Part shown: in pieces, positions 61,213 through 64,000 of the stretch
Position numbering within the stretch: position 1 is the first letter of the stretch
Layout: the number at the start of each line of letters is the position of its first letter
Assembly (NCBI RefSeq): GCF_028372415.1
Contig: NC_092874.1
Location: 118,493,244-118,557,243, forward strand
Reading direction: 5' to 3'
Origin: Notamacropus eugenii
Lineage: Eukaryota > Chordata > Mammalia > Diprotodontia > Macropodidae
Length of the DNA stretch: 64,000 nucleotides
Program-made: the position numbers and the translations under genes
The notes under the pieces: model-generated
Databases searched by the model: none
Told to the model about the DNA's origin: nothing
Seen by the model: the letters and a program-made list of their open reading frames with translations, nothing else

Positions 61213-62116
61213 ATGTACAGAAACATCTGCAAAGATGATTCCACTCACCACTGGCACATGGAATGTGTGCACAGTTATAGACAACACATAATCCAGTAGA
61301 CCTGAAACTGCTCTTGTTGCAAGAGAACTCAACAGGTATCACATCCAAATAGCAGCCCTGAGTGAAACAACGTTGGCAAATGAAGGTCAGCTTACTGAAG
61401 TTGGAGCTGGATACACATTTTTCTGCAGTGAGCTCAGTGAAGGGGAGTGCCATGAAGCTGGCACGAGTTTTGCAATCAAAATTAATCTAGTCAGCAAGCT
61501 GGTATGCCTGCCAAAAGGAGTGAATGACAGGCTCATGACAATGAGATTGTCACTGACAGGAAAATGTCATGTCACCATAATCAGTGCCTATGCTCCCACC
61601 ATGACGTACTCTGATGAAGTCAAAGAAAAATTTTATGATGACCTAGAGACCCTTATCATCAATGTCCCAAAAGAGGACAAGCTTATAATTCTGGGTGACT
61701 TTAATGCTAGAGTAGGCTCGGACTACCAGACTTGGCAGGGAGTCTTAGGGAGGAATGGAGTTGGAAATAGAAACAACAATGGTCATTTACTGCTAAAGAC
61801 TTGTGCATCGCATGATTTTCTTATCACCAACACTGTTTTCCATTTACTAAATGCAATAAAACTTCATGGATGCACCCTCTCAACAAACACTGGCATCTAA
61901 TACATGATTGTAAGGAGAAGAAACAGACAAGATGTGAGAGTGACAAAGGCAATGTGTGGTGCAGAGTGCTGGACTGATCATAGACTTGTCCTTTCCAAGC
62001 TAAATATTTGCATTCATCAAAAGTGTCAAGGCAAAATGACTACCAGAAGAATTAATGTCAACAAATTAGAGATCTTCTCTAAGCATGAACAGTTTGTTGC
62101 TAACTTGGAGGGATAG
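61213..62116 (+). pseudogene. RTE endonuclease domain (APE-type), decayed
   Basis: The N-terminal IPLTTGTWNVCTVIDN is off frame from the start by one shift. LANEGQLTEVGAGYTFFC, VTIISAYAPTMT, LIILGDFNARVG (the metal-binding GDFN motif) and the final CWTDHRLVLSKLN (the catalytic SDH-like DHR region) follow in order. Frames of 175 and 70 codons carry it, separated by a stop near 61900. Its closest known namesakes are annotated as craniofacial development protein 2-like in vertebrates, but they are LINE endonucleases. Confidence 0.88.
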
Positions 62117-62589
62117 TTGAGCCAACACATAGTTGGCAACAGTGGAGCAGAAAAGAAGTGGGCAACTTTCAGAGATTTGGTGTACAGCACTGCATTTGCT
62201 CATCTAGGTCAGAATACTTGCAAATACCAAGACTGGTTTGGTGAAAATGATGGGAAAATTCAGAAGCTACTAAATGAAAAATGAGAACTTCACAGCACAT
62301 ACCAGCAGTATAGTTTACCCACTTCTAAGAAGACAGCATTTAATTGCTTCAAAAGCAAAGTGCAAGAAAAACTTAGAGAGAAGCAAGATTCCTGGCTCAG
62401 TAAGAAGGCAGATGAAAATCAGTTTTATGTTGACAGTAACAATCCAAAGCACTTTTAAGATTCCCTGAAAGCTATTTATGGACCAAAAACCCATGGTGCA
62501 CCACAACTACTCAGTGTTGTTGGAGCCCCATTGATTAGTGATAAGGACATGATCTTAGAGAGATGGGCTGGAAATTTTAATAATGTTCT

Positions 62590-64000
62590 CAAGAGACCAT
62601 CATCAATCAATGCTGAGGCCATTGACCTTTTACCTCAGGTTGAAGTCAATTCCAGCTGAACTTCCAACTGAAGAAGGGGTTTTGAGGGCCATTAGGCTCT
62701 TTTCATGTGGCAAAGCACCTGGTGCTGATTCTATTCCAGCTGAGATTTACAAGGTAGGGGGACCACTGCTCATATAAAAGCTGACTGAAATTTTCCAGGT
62801 TACATAGCAAGAGGAAGTTATCACCCAGGAATTCAAGGATGGCTCCATTGTCCATCTCTATAAAGGTAAAGGGAATAGATTGTCCTGTGACAATCACAGG
62901 GGGTCTCTCTCTTAGTCACTGCTGGTAAAATTCTTGCTATAGAGTCCTCCTTAATAGGATAATCCTTCACCTGGAAGATGGTCATATACTGAGAGCCATT
63001 GTGGCTTCAGAAAGGGTCGAGGAACAGTCGATATGATGTTTGCTGCCTGAAAACTCCAGGAGAAATGCCAGGAGCAGAACAGAGATCTGTACACAATGTT
63101 TGTACATCTGACCAAGGCCTTTGACACTGTTGGTTGTGAGGGCTTGTGGAAAATTATGTCAAAATGTGGCTGCCTGGAGTATTTCATCAGCATTGTACAT
63201 CAATTTCATGATGGCATGTTTGCCCAGGTTTTAGATAGTGGACAACGCTCTCATGCCTTCCCAGTCACCAATGGAGTGAAACAGGGTTGTGTGCTTGCTC
63301 CCATGCTTTTTAGCATGATGTTTTCAGCCATGTTGTCGAATGCTTTTAATAAGGATGAGCACAGCTTCAAGGTCAGCTACTGTACTGATGGTAAGTTCTT
63401 CAATTTGGAAAGGCTACAAGCCAAAACAAAAGTGGAGGGAGTGTTGGTGCATGATTTTCTGTTTGCAGATGATTGTATACTCGATGCAGCCTGTGAAACT
63501 GAGATACAACAAAGTATGGATCAATTCTCTGCTTCCTGTGCTAATTTTGGCCTAATAATTAACACCAAGAAAACACAGGTGCTCCATTAGCCACCATCAC
63601 ACCATCCACATATGGAACCATCAATTACAACAAATGGAGAAATTTTAAATGTTGTGGATAAGTTCGCTTACCTTGGTAGTGTACTTTCCAGGGATGTATA
63701 CATTGACAATGAAGCTGATGCACACATTGCCAGAGCTAGCTCAGTATTTGAGAGGCTCAGAAGAAAAGTTTGGGAGAGAAGAGGTAATAGACTACCAAAC
63801 TGAAGGTCTACAGAGCCGTTGTACTGACCTCATTGTTGCATGCTTGTGAAACAAGGACAGTCTACCAAAGTCATGCCAGGAAACTGGATCACTTCAGTTT
63901 GAACTGTCTTAGGAAGATTCTGAGGATCACCTGGCAGGATAAGGTACCAGACAGTGAAGTCCTTCCTTGAGTTGAACTGCCAAGCATTCCAACTATGCTT
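62590..64000 (+). pseudogene. RTE reverse transcriptase domain, decayed, truncated by window
   Basis: CGKAPGADSIPAEIYKVGG, CGFRKGRGTVDMMF, FVHLTKAFDTV, NGVKQGCVLAPMLFSMMFSA and the catalytic FADDC (63462-63476) appear in the order of an RTE-type RT. Later pieces are KFAYLGSVLSRDVYID and ASSVFERLRRKVWERRG. It is interrupted by stops and at least one shift near 63590-63800. Its C-terminal end lies beyond 64000. Confidence 0.9.

Larger units (their letters stand above)
60960..64000 (+). mobile_element. RTE-clade LINE, decayed, open at window edge
   Basis: A probable 5' UTR leads to a start at MYRNICKD (61213). An apurinic-type endonuclease region follows to about 62116, then a linker, then a reverse transcriptase from about 62590 past the window edge. 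Frames are broken by several stops and shifts. Mar-1 tails here resemble RTE tails, so RTE elements of this kind are the presumed movers of those SINEs. The 3' end is not in the window. Confidence 0.9.

Noticed and set aside
61373-61900. Host gene for craniofacial development protein 2
   Set aside because: The match is to the LINE endonuclease, which carries that misleading name in databases. It continues into an RTE reverse transcriptase.
1-64000. Bacterial or phage system, or an undescribed multi-gene cassette
   Set aside because: Repeat content and base structure are those of a marsupial chromosome, and there are no clustered coding frames.

Overview
This window reads as nuclear DNA from a marsupial genome. 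It contains many CORE-SINEs with the Mar-1 type LINE tail. It also holds MIR/Ther-1-like SINEs, long old L2 and L3/CR1 LINE copies, an RTE-clade LINE, marsupial-type L1 3' ends and HAL1 (half-L1) elements. There is no operon structure, no bacterial-style gene spacing, and no multi-exon host gene that I can recognise. Almost everything is transposon-derived, with old unique DNA in between. I cannot name the species from the sequence alone.

Layout. 1-9400: old SINEs, two long antisense L2 copies (about 2785-4070 and 4716-6625), each split by a younger insertion, a 790-bp hAT DNA transposon (6952-7741) and a second hAT-like fragment (about 9163-9386). 9440-13000: an old antisense L1 split by a decayed HAL1 (9935-12329). 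13440-16540: CR1 remnants, three Mar-1 copies, a 7SL (SRP) RNA retropseudogene on the minus strand, and a possible LTR remnant. 16540-22140: SINEs, microsatellites and a processed pseudogene of MTCH1 (20372-21509). 22143-25042: the most notable element, a full-length minus-strand HAL1 with a perfect 14-bp target-site duplication, an open ORF1 (362 codons), a GC/CpG-rich 5' UTR with tandem monomers, and no ORF2.

25100-34200: L2, SINE and unique stretches, with a 562-bp solo LTR (30835-31396) that split an L2. 34200-36880: mostly unique DNA with conserved-looking AT-rich patches. 36885-38525: a CR1 copy interrupted by L2 and microsatellites. 38530-57200: a mix of SINEs, L2, CR1, an L1 3' end, hAT fragments and several unique blocks, some of which look like candidate regulatory DNA (for example 44290-44620). 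57880-58488: a 609-bp solo LTR with a 6-bp duplication. 58500-60740: SINE and L2 stack with a clear Mar-1-into-SINE nest. About 60960 to the window edge: a plus-strand RTE-clade LINE with endonuclease and reverse-transcriptase homology, broken in frame and cut by the window end.

How the parts relate. The only intact coding frame with a recognisable product is the HAL1 ORF1. HAL1 makes an L1-like RNA-binding chaperone but must borrow endonuclease and reverse transcriptase from full L1. The same L1 machinery probably made the MTCH1 and perhaps the 7SL pseudogenes. The Mar-1 SINE ends like an RTE LINE and would use that LINE's machinery; an RTE relative lies at the right edge. Family names come from recalled consensus sequences, not database searches, and boundaries of old repeats are approximate.
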